A stretch of 46,420 bases of DNA from the NCBI GenBank assembly GCA_027490725.1, contig JAIXXN010000062.1:67007-113426 (forward strand), given 5' to 3'. Below the pieces are notes generated by a model. That model was not told where the DNA came from and searched no databases. It worked only from the letters and a program-made list of their open reading frames with translations. The translations under genes and the position numbers were made by a program. This document shows, piece by piece, positions 26,724-35,475 of this stretch (its first letter is position 1; each line of letters starts with the position of its first letter). The DNA is from Oxalobacteraceae bacterium (GTDB lineage: Bacteria; Pseudomonadota; Gammaproteobacteria; Burkholderiales; Burkholderiaceae_D).

Positions 26724-27625
26724 CAGCGCAAACACTGGCGCTACCGCCGCACTACCGCCTGCAGGATGTGCTGGCCTTTCACCGCCGCGACAGCGAGAGC
26801 GTGGCGGAACAGGTGGCAACGCAAAGCCTGCGCAAAGGCATCCTGCTGGATGGCGCAGCAGCCGTGCTATCGATCAGCTTTGACCATGCCAGCACCCCCG
26901 CCAGTGCCCACTACAGCGTCGACCTCGATGGCGACGCCAGTGACACTGCGCTGACCCAACTGGACGAAGTACTGTATAACATTCTCGGCCTGCGGCTCGA
27001 CCCGCAAGCGTTCTGCGATTTCGCGGCCGACGATGGCCTGTTCGGCCCCCTGACGCGCGCCCAGCCGGGCTTGCGCGTGGTGCAATCGGCGACGCTGTTC
27101 GAAGCCCTGACCTGGGCCATCATCGGCCAGCAGATCAATCTATCGTTTGCGATTGCCTTGCGGCGCACCCTGATCCAGCTGGCAGGCCGCCAGCACAGTA
27201 GTGGCCTGTGGTGCTATCCCGATGCAGCCGCCGTGGCGGCACTTGACGCGGAAGCACTCACCAGCCGCAAATTTTCGCGCGCCAAAGCCGACACCGTGCT
27301 GCGCCTAGCGCACCTGGTGAGCGACGGCAGCCTGTCGCTGCAACTGTCCGCCCACAACGACATCGCACAGGTTTCGGCGGCGCTACTGGCCGTCAAAGGC
27401 ATCGGTCCGTGGACCGTTAACTACGGCCTGCTGCGCGGCTACGGTTACGCCGATTGCTCGCTGCACGGCGATGTGGCGATCCGCACGGCGCTGCAGCGCC
27501 TGCTGGGCGAAGACAGCAAGCCTGACCTGGCCCGCACCGAACAGCTTCTGGCGCGCTACCGCCCCCATCGCACCATGGCCGCCGCCCACCTATGGGCCAG
27601 CCTGCACCCACGCAGTGCCGATTAA
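26720..27625 (+). CDS. DNA-3-methyladenine glycosylase II (AlkA-type)
   Basis: 301-residue base-excision glycosylase. N-terminal AlkA-like domain, then a helix-hairpin-helix GPD domain: AVKGIGPWTVNYGLLRGYGY followed by LHGDVAIRTAL, whose aspartate fits the catalytic position. No Ada-type regulatory module is fused. The ATG overlaps the EamA stop (ATGA), indicating one transcript; a functional link is not obvious. Confidence 0.9.
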   Translation: MTAQTLALPPHYRLQDVLAFHRRDSESVAEQVATQSLRKGILLDGAAAVLSISFDHASTPASAHYSVDLDGDASDTALTQLDEVLYNILGLRLDPQAFCDFAADDGLFGPLTRAQPGLRVVQSATLFEALTWAIIGQQINLSFAIALRRTLIQLAGRQHSSGLWCYPDAAAVAALDAEALTSRKFSRAKADTVLRLAHLVSDGSLSLQLSAHNDIAQVSAALLAVKGIGPWTVNYGLLRGYGYADCSLHGDVAIRTALQRLLGEDSKPDLARTEQLLARYRPHRTMAAAHLWASLHPRSAD

Positions 27626-27781
27626 CTGCGCTGCCGCCCTGCAGGCGCGCATGGCGCCAATGACACCGGCTTAGCGCTCGAAATTTTCACGCCTGACTAT
27701 CCCGGCCCTTGCTGGGTCCCGACTACCGGCCATGGGGTGCCAGAATGCTAATTAATTAACAACATACAATCGCAACAATAA

Positions 27782-27810
27782 TTGACTGACAACAATTGCA
27801 TCGTTACACT
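27782..27810 (+). promoter_or_regulatory. Sigma70-like promoter for the giant Sel1/transglutaminase gene
   Basis: TTGACT (27782-27787) and TACACT (27805-27810) with a 17-base spacer, in an AT-rich stretch 37 bases before the ATG. The start would lie near 27817. Confidence 0.5.
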
Positions 27811-27846
27811 GGATCATTGAAAAAAAAATAACTCCCGGTTCCCCCC

Positions 27847-30800
27847 ATGCGTCCAGTTTTTGTTGTATTAGCGGCCCTACCCGCCGTCGCGCTTGCCGCC
27901 CCCGCCGCCAAGCCTCAGCTCGAAGCACCCGGCTTCAGCCGTAACGCCACCCTGCCAAAATGGCTCGCTCCACTGGCCGACATTGCGCCCACCGAACGCA
28001 CCGCCCCCATCGTCACGCGGCTCAGTGAAACCCAGACGCTGCTAGCCGCGACGCCCGCGACCTTTTATAACCGTGCGATACAGGTCAATGATTCCAGCGA
28101 GTTAGGGAAAATCGGGCAGAGCCTGATCAGTTATTTTTCCCAGTACCAGAAGCTGACTTTGCATCGGGTGATGATCTTGCGCGGCACCCAGCGCATCGAC
28201 CATACCAGCAGTGTCAATATCCGCCCCATGCAAAGGGAAACGGAAATCGAGAGCGGCATGCTGGGTGGTGCCACCACCTTGCAACTGCTACTCAACGACG
28301 TACGTCTCGGCGATACGCTTTGGCTGAGCTACACCATCGAAGGTGAAAACCCCGTGCTGGGTCCTTACTGGTCGAGCGATTACAGCTGGGATAGTATCTA
28401 TCCAGTTGAACAGCGCAGTATTACCGTGCTACACCCGCGCAATCGCCCGCTGCAATGGCGACAACTGGGGGATTTTCACACCGAGAAAATTACCGCAAAG
28501 GTCGACACGCAAGGCGAACTGACGCGCATCCGTTTCGAGGGGCGTGCGCTCGAAGCCGTCGAGTCTGAACCGTCGATACCGGCTAGCTATCTGCCGGTGC
28601 GCATGCTGCAGGTCAGCGAATACCAGAACTGGAACAGCGTAGCCCGCTGGGCCGACAAGCTGTTCCCGAAACCGAATCCTAGCCCTGCACTGAAAGCACT
28701 GGCCAAACAGTTTTCCCAGCAGCCCGACCCACAGGCCCGCGCTTCGGCTGCACTGCACTGGGTGCAGAACGAGATCCGCTATTTCAGTGTTTCCATTGGT
28801 GAAAACTCGCACCGCCCGCAAGCGCCCGACGTGGTGCTGCAACGCCGCTATGGCGATTGCAAGGACAAGAGTTATTTACTCGTGAGCTTGCTGCGCGAAC
28901 TCGGCATTCAGGCCCAACCCCTGCTGTTATCGGCCGACACACCGCAATTCCCTGACAAGGTACTGCCTGCCGCCAACTGGTTCAATCACGTCATCGTCCA
29001 GATCAGCATCGACGGCCGTGATTACTATGTTGACCCCACCCGCATCAACCAGCCCGAACCGCTGGCCGCCATGCCGATCGCCTTCCCGGGTGCGCGGGTG
29101 CTGCCGGTCGATGCCACAGCAACCGCGCTGATCAGCATTCCCGAGCGCAACGACAGCTTACCGAACTTCGAGCATCAGGAAGATCTCACGATTGCCGACT
29201 TCAACGGTGCTGCCACGCTGATCAGTCACGACATCTTCCGCGGCACTTACGCTGATGCCATGCGCAGCTACTTCAGTAAGCTCTCGAGCAACGAGCAAAA
29301 GAAGGCCGTGCTGTCCAAGTACGAAAAACTGTATCCCGGCGTGAGCCTGCAAAGCACGCCCGGATACCGCGATATCGTGCAAGAGAATCGCATCGAAATC
29401 ACCAGCACGCTCCAGCTTCCCAAAGCCGTCAGTCTGAAAGACCATGCCTACCAGGTCAGCATGGGCAGCCAGATTCTCGAAGGTGCGCTCGGCATCCCGG
29501 CCAAATTAGTGCGCAACTTCCCGTTCGCTCCGGCCGGCGGTTTATACAGTGGTCGCTACCGTTTGCAGATCCACTGGCCGGAACGGGTACGCCGCAATGA
29601 TCAGCCGTTTCAGAAGATGATCGATAACCCGTATTTCCAGGCCCGCGAGGAATACGGTCTGCGCGGTGCCGATGTCGATTATCTCTTCGATTTCCGTCTG
29701 AAACAGCGCGAAGTCCCGGCCGCCGAACTGCCCCAGCTGGGCGAACAGTCGCGCCTGCTCAACGAGTTTGTCGAGGGTTCTCTACGCGTGCAGGACAATG
29801 CCGTCGAAAAGGAGTCCGTGCTGGCCTATTCGATGCGGGATCTGGAGAGCCTGCGCCATGCCAATCTGGCGCTCGAACTGATGGAACAGCTGCAGAATAA
29901 AAAGGACGCCGAGATCAGCGCTGAACAGGCGTGCACCTATCTGAACCAGCAATACGGTTTATATGAATTCATCGGTGCCGATGCCATCAAGCTGGCCCAG
30001 CGCATGGAGCGCCGCCTCGGCAACGCTAAACCCGCCGCACCGGCCGAATGTATGACGCGCTTATGGCTGGCACGCGGCAAACTGTCCGAGGCACTGGCCG
30101 CGTCGCAAGGCGCTCCGCAGACAGAAGCCGACGCGCCCCTGCAGCGGGAACTGGCCTGGGCACAGTTTTACGCAGGCAACAGCAGCGCCGCACTGGAACG
30201 CATGGCCAGCTACCGTGCAGCACGCGAGCGCAACACCGGTGGCATGATCAATAGTGCCGACGCTGCCAGCCATATCGCCCTGCTACAACGGGCCGGTGTG
30301 GCTTTACCTGCCCCCCTCGAACACTTTGCACGCGAGATGCCAGCAGGTCCGTGGCCGCGCCCGCTGCTGGCCATGCAACTTGGTCTGATCAGCCAGCAGC
30401 AACTGCTGCAGCAGGTCGATGCCATGCGGCGTGACCGGCAGGCACTGGCGCGCGAGGAAGCCTGGTTCTACATCGGGCAGGCACGTCTGCTGGCACACGA
30501 TGAGGCCGGGGCGCAACAGGCCTTCAAGTGGGTACTCGGCCATGGCTTACGCAATCAGCCACTAGCGCGTCAGGCACAATATGAACTGCAGCAAGGCTTC
30601 GCCCGCGATAAACTCGCCGAGGCGGGCATGCAGGCCAAGCGCGACAAGGACTACACGCGTGCGGCCGCGCTCTGGCAGCAGGGTGCTGCTGCCGGCAGCG
30701 CCAACAGCCAGTACGGCCTGGCGATGCTGGCCATGAGCGGCATGGGCATGAAGCAATCAGTCAGCGAGGCGATACGCTGGCTGGAGCAGGCCGTGGCGCA

Positions 30801-33240
30801 GAACCATCCAGAAGCCGAAGCCATGCTCGGCGCTCTGTACGCCTATGGCGAAGGGGTCCCCCGGGATCTGCCCAGAGCACTGGAACTGCTGCGCAAGAGC
30901 GCAGACCAAGGTGTCGCGAGTGCGCAACAGGAACTGGGACGTCGCTATCGCTGGGGCGACGGCGTCAAGCAGGACTATGCACTCGCCCGGCAATGGTTGC
31001 AGCTGGCTGCCGATCAGGGCAACGATGAGGCGATGGCCCAGCTAGCCAGCATGTACAGCAACGCCGAAGGGATGAGCAGCAACCACGAACTGGCGCTGTT
31101 CTGGAATCAGCGCAGCGCCATGTACGACAATGCGCAGTCCGCGTTTAATCTTGGCTATGCTTTAGAAACCGGACAAGGGGTGCCGATCGACTACGTCCGC
31201 GCACAGACCTTGTATCGCCTTGCTGCAGAAAAGGGCCATGACTATGCGGCAAATAATCTCGGTGCGCTCTACCACAATGGTCGCGGCGTCAAAACCGATT
31301 ACGCCGAAGCACTGGCATGGTATCGCAAAGCCGCAGATCTAGGGAATGCGCTGGCCATGAAGAATCTGGGCGAGCTGTACCGGGATGGCAAGGGTGTCAG
31401 CCGCAACCTCGTGCAAGCGGAAACCTATTTCCGCACCGCCGCCGAGCGCGGCAACAATGCGGCAGTTTTCCAGCTAGCCCACCTCTACGATTCGTTCACC
31501 AACAAGCCTGAGGAAGCCCGTAAATTGTATGAAAAGTGCGCTGAACAGCATAACTCGGACGCGGAATTCAACCTGGCCATGCTGTACCAGAACGGCCGAC
31601 TGGGCAAAGCGGATCGCACAAAAGAACTGTACTGGCACCGGCGCGCGGCGGAAGATGGCGATCTCGACTCGCAACTGAGCTACGGGAAGGCACTCGCTTT
31701 CGGTGACGGGATCGAGGCCAATCCCGAGCAGGCGCTTGTGTGGCTGCAGAAGTCAGCCGATCAGAATAACGCCGAGGCGCAAGGTCTGCTGGGAGAGTTC
31801 ATGCTGGCTGGCTATGGTAGCAAGGCCGACCCGGAAAAAGCCCGCGTACTCCTGCTGAAGGCCGCCAGCAACGGCCGTATGACGCACATCCCGGCGCTGG
31901 CGCGTATTTACGAGCACGGACTAGGTACCAAGGTCGATTATGCGGAGGCCGTCGCGTGGTATCAGAAAGTGGTCGATGAGTCGCTGGAAGCCAAAGTACG
32001 GCTCGGTACTCTGCTGATTCGCGAGAAAATCGATCCGGCAAAAGGCAAACACTTGCTCGCGCGCGCCGATGCTCAGACCAGCGCCGCAGGGTTCTCGCTG
32101 CTCGCGAGCCACTATGGTGCCGTCGAGAATCAGGAAAAGACACTCTGGGCCCTCCAGCGCAGTCTGGCACTACTGAGTGAACAGCAACAGGAAGACCTGT
32201 CACAAACCCATGCAACACTGGAAAAAACCAGCGACTATCTGCAGTCAGTACGCCGTTACACCGACGCACTGCCCTACGCCGAACGGAGTCTGGGCATGGC
32301 GCAAAAACTTTACGACACCGATGACGCAGCACTGCTCAAGGAAACCGAGAAGCTGTGTGACCTGTACCAGATGACGGGGCACTACCCCAAGGCAGAAAGC
32401 TGCTATCTCGCGCTGCTGCAGCAGCGCGAAAGACTGCACGGCGCACGTAGCGCGCAAGTGGCGGCCTTACTCGAAAGCACTGCCGGCCTGTATCAGGCAG
32501 CGCATCAGTTCGATCAGGGTATCGTACTCGCCCGGCGATCCCGCGCGCTGTATACCGAGCTGGGCTTATCAGCGCTGATCAATGCGGAGCACACCCTGGC
32601 AGCCCTGCTGAAGTTGAACGGCGAATACGACGAAGCGGAAAAAATACTACAGGGCGGAATCGCACGTCTGCAAGCGTCGGCAGAAAAAAAACCTTCTCAA
32701 TTAATGATGATGCAGTATGCGCTGGGGCAGTTGTATTTGCGCTGGCATCGTGACGCCCAGGCTTATAGCGCGTTTCAGGCGGCTATGACGACTGTACAGG
32801 CCGACTTGGCCAGCGATGCCGGGTTTATCGCCAGCCTGCAAAATGCGCTGGGCCGCACCCAGATTGCACTCGGTCACTATGAGGATGCCGAAAAACTGCT
32901 AACGCAAGCATTGCCGTACTGGGAAAAAGAGGCAGGGCCGGATCAAAGCGCACTCAGTATCAGCTGGCTTGGCTGGGGACAACTGTACAACGGACAGCGC
33001 CAGTACGAGCGCGCCCGCCTCAAATTACAGCAACTGCTGACGATGCGCGAGAGTCTGCCCGTCTTTAACAAAGAGGACGTTGCCGAGGTACTACAGGAAC
33101 TCGCCGTCAGCCTGCGGGGGCTGGGCCAGATCGAACCGGCGCGCGACGCCCTGCAACGGGCACTCTCGCTGCGTCTTGCGGTCTATGGTGAAGCGCATCC
33201 GCTGGTACAGGAATCCCGCACCCGCTTAAGCACCCTGTAG
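27847..33240 (+). CDS. Giant secreted DUF3857-transglutaminase-Sel1-TPR protein
   Basis: One uninterrupted 1797-residue frame. Order: signal peptide (1-18, ending ALA); DUF3857-type beta domain (about 70-280); transglutaminase core with full triad C338 (RRYGDCKDKS), H381 (WFNHVIV) and D396 (YYVDPTR); a linker (about 430-930) including a second beta region; about 12-13 Sel1 repeats (about 940-1410, e.g. LGALYHNGRGVKTDYAEALA); and kinesin-light-chain-like TPRs to the end. DUF3857-transglutaminase proteins are common in Bacteroidetes and Proteobacteria, but usually 600-700 residues long. Likely periplasmic or surface scaffold with possible peptide-bond chemistry; substrate unknown. Stand-alone gene with its own promoter. 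Confidence 0.88.
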   Translation: MRPVFVVLAALPAVALAAPAAKPQLEAPGFSRNATLPKWLAPLADIAPTERTAPIVTRLSETQTLLAATPATFYNRAIQVNDSSELGKIGQSLISYFSQYQKLTLHRVMILRGTQRIDHTSSVNIRPMQRETEIESGMLGGATTLQLLLNDVRLGDTLWLSYTIEGENPVLGPYWSSDYSWDSIYPVEQRSITVLHPRNRPLQWRQLGDFHTEKITAKVDTQGELTRIRFEGRALEAVESEPSIPASYLPVRMLQVSEYQNWNSVARWADKLFPKPNPSPALKALAKQFSQQPDPQARASAALHWVQNEIRYFSVSIGENSHRPQAPDVVLQRRYGDCKDKSYLLVSLLRELGIQAQPLLLSADTPQFPDKVLPAANWFNHVIVQISIDGRDYYVDPTRINQPEPLAAMPIAFPGARVLPVDATATALISIPERNDSLPNFEHQEDLTIADFNGAATLISHDIFRGTYADAMRSYFSKLSSNEQKKAVLSKYEKLYPGVSLQSTPGYRDIVQENRIEITSTLQLPKAVSLKDHAYQVSMGSQILEGALGIPAKLVRNFPFAPAGGLYSGRYRLQIHWPERVRRNDQPFQKMIDNPYFQAREEYGLRGADVDYLFDFRLKQREVPAAELPQLGEQSRLLNEFVEGSLRVQDNAVEKESVLAYSMRDLESLRHANLALELMEQLQNKKDAEISAEQACTYLNQQYGLYEFIGADAIKLAQRMERRLGNAKPAAPAECMTRLWLARGKLSEALAASQGAPQTEADAPLQRELAWAQFYAGNSSAALERMASYRAARERNTGGMINSADAASHIALLQRAGVALPAPLEHFAREMPAGPWPRPLLAMQLGLISQQQLLQQVDAMRRDRQALAREEAWFYIGQARLLAHDEAGAQQAFKWVLGHGLRNQPLARQAQYELQQGFARDKLAEAGMQAKRDKDYTRAAALWQQGAAAGSANSQYGLAMLAMSGMGMKQSVSEAIRWLEQAVAQNHPEAEAMLGALYAYGEGVPRDLPRALELLRKSADQGVASAQQELGRRYRWGDGVKQDYALARQWLQLAADQGNDEAMAQLASMYSNAEGMSSNHELALFWNQRSAMYDNAQSAFNLGYALETGQGVPIDYVRAQTLYRLAAEKGHDYAANNLGALYHNGRGVKTDYAEALAWYRKAADLGNALAMKNLGELYRDGKGVSRNLVQAETYFRTAAERGNNAAVFQLAHLYDSFTNKPEEARKLYEKCAEQHNSDAEFNLAMLYQNGRLGKADRTKELYWHRRAAEDGDLDSQLSYGKALAFGDGIEANPEQALVWLQKSADQNNAEAQGLLGEFMLAGYGSKADPEKARVLLLKAASNGRMTHIPALARIYEHGLGTKVDYAEAVAWYQKVVDESLEAKVRLGTLLIREKIDPAKGKHLLARADAQTSAAGFSLLASHYGAVENQEKTLWALQRSLALLSEQQQEDLSQTHATLEKTSDYLQSVRRYTDALPYAERSLGMAQKLYDTDDAALLKETEKLCDLYQMTGHYPKAESCYLALLQQRERLHGARSAQVAALLESTAGLYQAAHQFDQGIVLARRSRALYTELGLSALINAEHTLAALLKLNGEYDEAEKILQGGIARLQASAEKKPSQLMMMQYALGQLYLRWHRDAQAYSAFQAAMTTVQADLASDAGFIASLQNALGRTQIALGHYEDAEKLLTQALPYWEKEAGPDQSALSISWLGWGQLYNGQRQYERARLKLQQLLTMRESLPVFNKEDVAEVLQELAVSLRGLGQIEPARDALQRALSLRLAVYGEAHPLVQESRTRLSTL

Positions 33241-33285
33241 GCCAGACACCCGATTGGGCTGGACTGCATTCGTGCTCAGTTAGCC

Positions 33286-33320
33286 GTGCGCCGGTAGTAG
33301 TAATACTAGTACCGGCGCAC
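33286..33320. terminator. Long palindrome between convergent genes
   Basis: Arms GTGCGCCGGTA (33286-33296) and TACCGGCGCAC (33310-33320) pair perfectly; the centre TAGTA-A-TACTA also pairs after a single G:G mismatch. No T-run on either side. It lies between two convergent genes, so a bidirectional transcript-end hairpin is the simplest reading. Confidence 0.55.
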
Positions 33321-33346
33321 GCACGGCGCCATGCTGACTACCCGCC

Positions 33347-33985
33347 TCATGCCGCGAGGGCAGCCCCAAAGTCGACCAGCCCCGAACGGGCCGCCAGATG
33401 CATGAGTTTGAAGTCATTCTCTGCATTGAGTTTCTGCCGGATCAGGGTCAGATAGTTCAGCACCGTCTTCGGGCTCAGGTGCATCAGGCTGGCAATCTCC
33501 TGCACCGACTCGCCATGCACCAGTAAGCGCAGCAATTCGAATTCGCGCGGCTTCAAACCATGCACGCCCGCATCGCAGTCCGGTGGGGCCAGCGCCTGCA
33601 TATCGCGCGACAGCACGCGCTGCCCCGTCATCACGGTACGGATCGCAGCGATCACCTCTTCCGGCTCGCTGCACTTGGTCAGATAGCCGTGCGCCCCCGC
33701 CTTGAATGCCTGTGCCAGATGGCCGGCATCATCATGCATCGACAGCACCAGCACCCGCAGCGACGCTTGCCGCGCCAGCATGCCCGCGATCGCTTCCAAT
33801 CCGCTACTACCCTTCAGGTTCAGATCGACGATGGCCACATCCGGCTCGCTCTGCTGGAGCAGTGCATTCGCTTCTGCGGCGGTGGCCGCTTCGCCCACCA
33901 CGCAGAAATCGACTTCCGCCGACAGCAGGCGCCGATAGCCGCTGCGCACCACCGCGTGGTCATCCACCAGCACAATGCGGATCAT
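33347..33985 (-). CDS. NarL/FixJ-type response regulator
   Basis: 212 residues. Receiver with D8/D9, phospho-acceptor D54 (VAIVDLNLKG) and K near 104 (GYLTKCSEP). C-terminal LuxR-type helix-turn-helix: LKPREFELLRLLVHGESVQE and LHLSPKTVLNYL-like recognition region. The ATG at 33985 overlaps the upstream kinase stop (ATGA), fixing the start; an in-frame ATG seven codons earlier is rejected. Probably controls the divergent TonB-dependent receptor gene. Confidence 0.92.
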   Translation of the reverse strand: MIRIVLVDDHAVVRSGYRRLLSAEVDFCVVGEAATAAEANALLQQSEPDVAIVDLNLKGSSGLEAIAGMLARQASLRVLVLSMHDDAGHLAQAFKAGAHGYLTKCSEPEEVIAAIRTVMTGQRVLSRDMQALAPPDCDAGVHGLKPREFELLRLLVHGESVQEIASLMHLSPKTVLNYLTLIRQKLNAENDFKLMHLAARSGLVDFGAALAA

Positions 33986-35313
33986 GCTGGCACTCCCTGC
34001 GTGCAAGGCTGAGGGGCAGGCAGCGCTGTCTGCAGTGCAAAGTTGGCCCGCAGGTGCAAGCCGCCGCTAGTCCCATGCAGCACCTGTAACTGTCCCGCTA
34101 CCATGCCGATCCGCTCCTGCATCCCGAGCAGCCCGCCCTGCCATTGCAGACCGGACGGCAAGCCGCAGCCGTCATCACTCACTTCCAGCACCAGCCTGCC
34201 GGCGACCGTCTGCAGTCGCACGCTGCAGACCTGCGCGCCGCTATGGCGTACCACATTGGTCAGCGCTTCCTGCACCACCCGATAGATCACCAGCGCCAGC
34301 GCCTCATCCACCTCTGGCAGCAGTTCCGGCAAGGCCAGCTCGAAGCGTATCGCGGTCTGCTTGCCACGCCAGCTCGTCAGCAATTCCGTCAATGCCTGCT
34401 GCAAGCCTTGCGCACTCAGTCCATGTGGGCGCAAAGTTTTCAGGATGTTGCGCAACTGGCCAGTACAGGCACGCAGATCGCGCCGCAAGTCGGCCGCACA
34501 TTCCGTCACCAGCGCAGGCACCATGTGCGCGCCATGTCGCTCCAGATGGGCGGCAGTCACATTGAGCGACGTCAGGGTCTGGCCCATCTCATCGTGCAGC
34601 TCGCGTGCCAGTGCACGCTTCTCATCCTCCTGCACAGTGATCAGCTGACGCGCCAACGTTTGCTGCGCAGCGCGCGCTTCGGCCAGCGCAGTGGCCAGAA
34701 ACTCGATGGCGCGTGCCACCCGGCCAAACTCGCGCAAGGCAAAGTGCGGCAAAGCGGGATCCGGCTCACCACGCGCCAGACGGTGCAAGCTGGCCTCCAG
34801 CTCGCGCACGGGACGCAGTGCACGGTCGGCGCACCACCACGCCACCAGCAAAGTTGTACCAGAAAAGAACAACAGGGTGCTCCAAAGTCGCACAGTGTCC
34901 GCCAGCCGCTCGCCGATCTCCGAGGCGGGATTGGCGGCAATGAACAGGGTTTGTTCGCCGATGCGAATCTGCTGTTCCGGCTGTGACGCAGCAGAATCCA
35001 GCCCAAGCCATCCCAACAGCGGCTGTGCCGGGGTGTGATGTCCCGTGCGTGGCCGCACCCCGTGCGACGCGTCGGCCGCCGTGCGGATGCTCAGATGCCG
35101 CAAACCGGCCTGGTCCAGCAACTGCCGGAGTGCCGGCGCGCCCTGTGGCGCCAGCGTACCGGCGCTCACCAGCACATTCACCAGATGGGTCGACGCGGCG
35201 ACTTCCGCTTCCACATCGGCCCGTAGCGAATGCAGCTGGACCACAGCAATCATCGCCAGCAAGCCGGCGAGCAGTACGCCGAGCGAGCCAAGCAGACGGC
35301 GGCGCAGATCCAT
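33982..35313 (-). CDS. HisKA_3 sensor histidine kinase (UhpB/NarX-like)
   Basis: 443 residues. TM1 about 8-28, periplasmic sensor region about 30-140, TM2 about 143-165, a HAMP-like linker, then the dimerisation/phosphoacceptor helix with H240 in LARELHDEMGQTL and an ATPase domain (EALTNVVRHSGA, DGCGLP). The start at 35313 is preferred because AAGGGG precedes it by six bases; an upstream in-frame ATG at 35370 adds a non-conserved leader. Divergent from the receptor gene 162 bases away, so its signal may relate to the receptor's ligand. Confidence 0.9.
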   Translation of the reverse strand: MDLRRRLLGSLGVLLAGLLAMIAVVQLHSLRADVEAEVAASTHLVNVLVSAGTLAPQGAPALRQLLDQAGLRHLSIRTAADASHGVRPRTGHHTPAQPLLGWLGLDSAASQPEQQIRIGEQTLFIAANPASEIGERLADTVRLWSTLLFFSGTTLLVAWWCADRALRPVRELEASLHRLARGEPDPALPHFALREFGRVARAIEFLATALAEARAAQQTLARQLITVQEDEKRALARELHDEMGQTLTSLNVTAAHLERHGAHMVPALVTECAADLRRDLRACTGQLRNILKTLRPHGLSAQGLQQALTELLTSWRGKQTAIRFELALPELLPEVDEALALVIYRVVQEALTNVVRHSGAQVCSVRLQTVAGRLVLEVSDDGCGLPSGLQWQGGLLGMQERIGMVAGQLQVLHGTSGGLHLRANFALQTALPAPQPCTQGVPA

Positions 35314-35475
35314 GATGTCCCCTTGTTCTGTGTTGTATGCCCTCAGGTTCGCAACTTCCATGCCAAGCAAGCAAGGGCGCAGATCGGGAATTTTTCCCTA
35401 GCCCGCACGCCCGTGCGCTGCGAATAATGACGACCATCACGCCGTACCAACATCATAAAAATCAGGAGACCCAGC

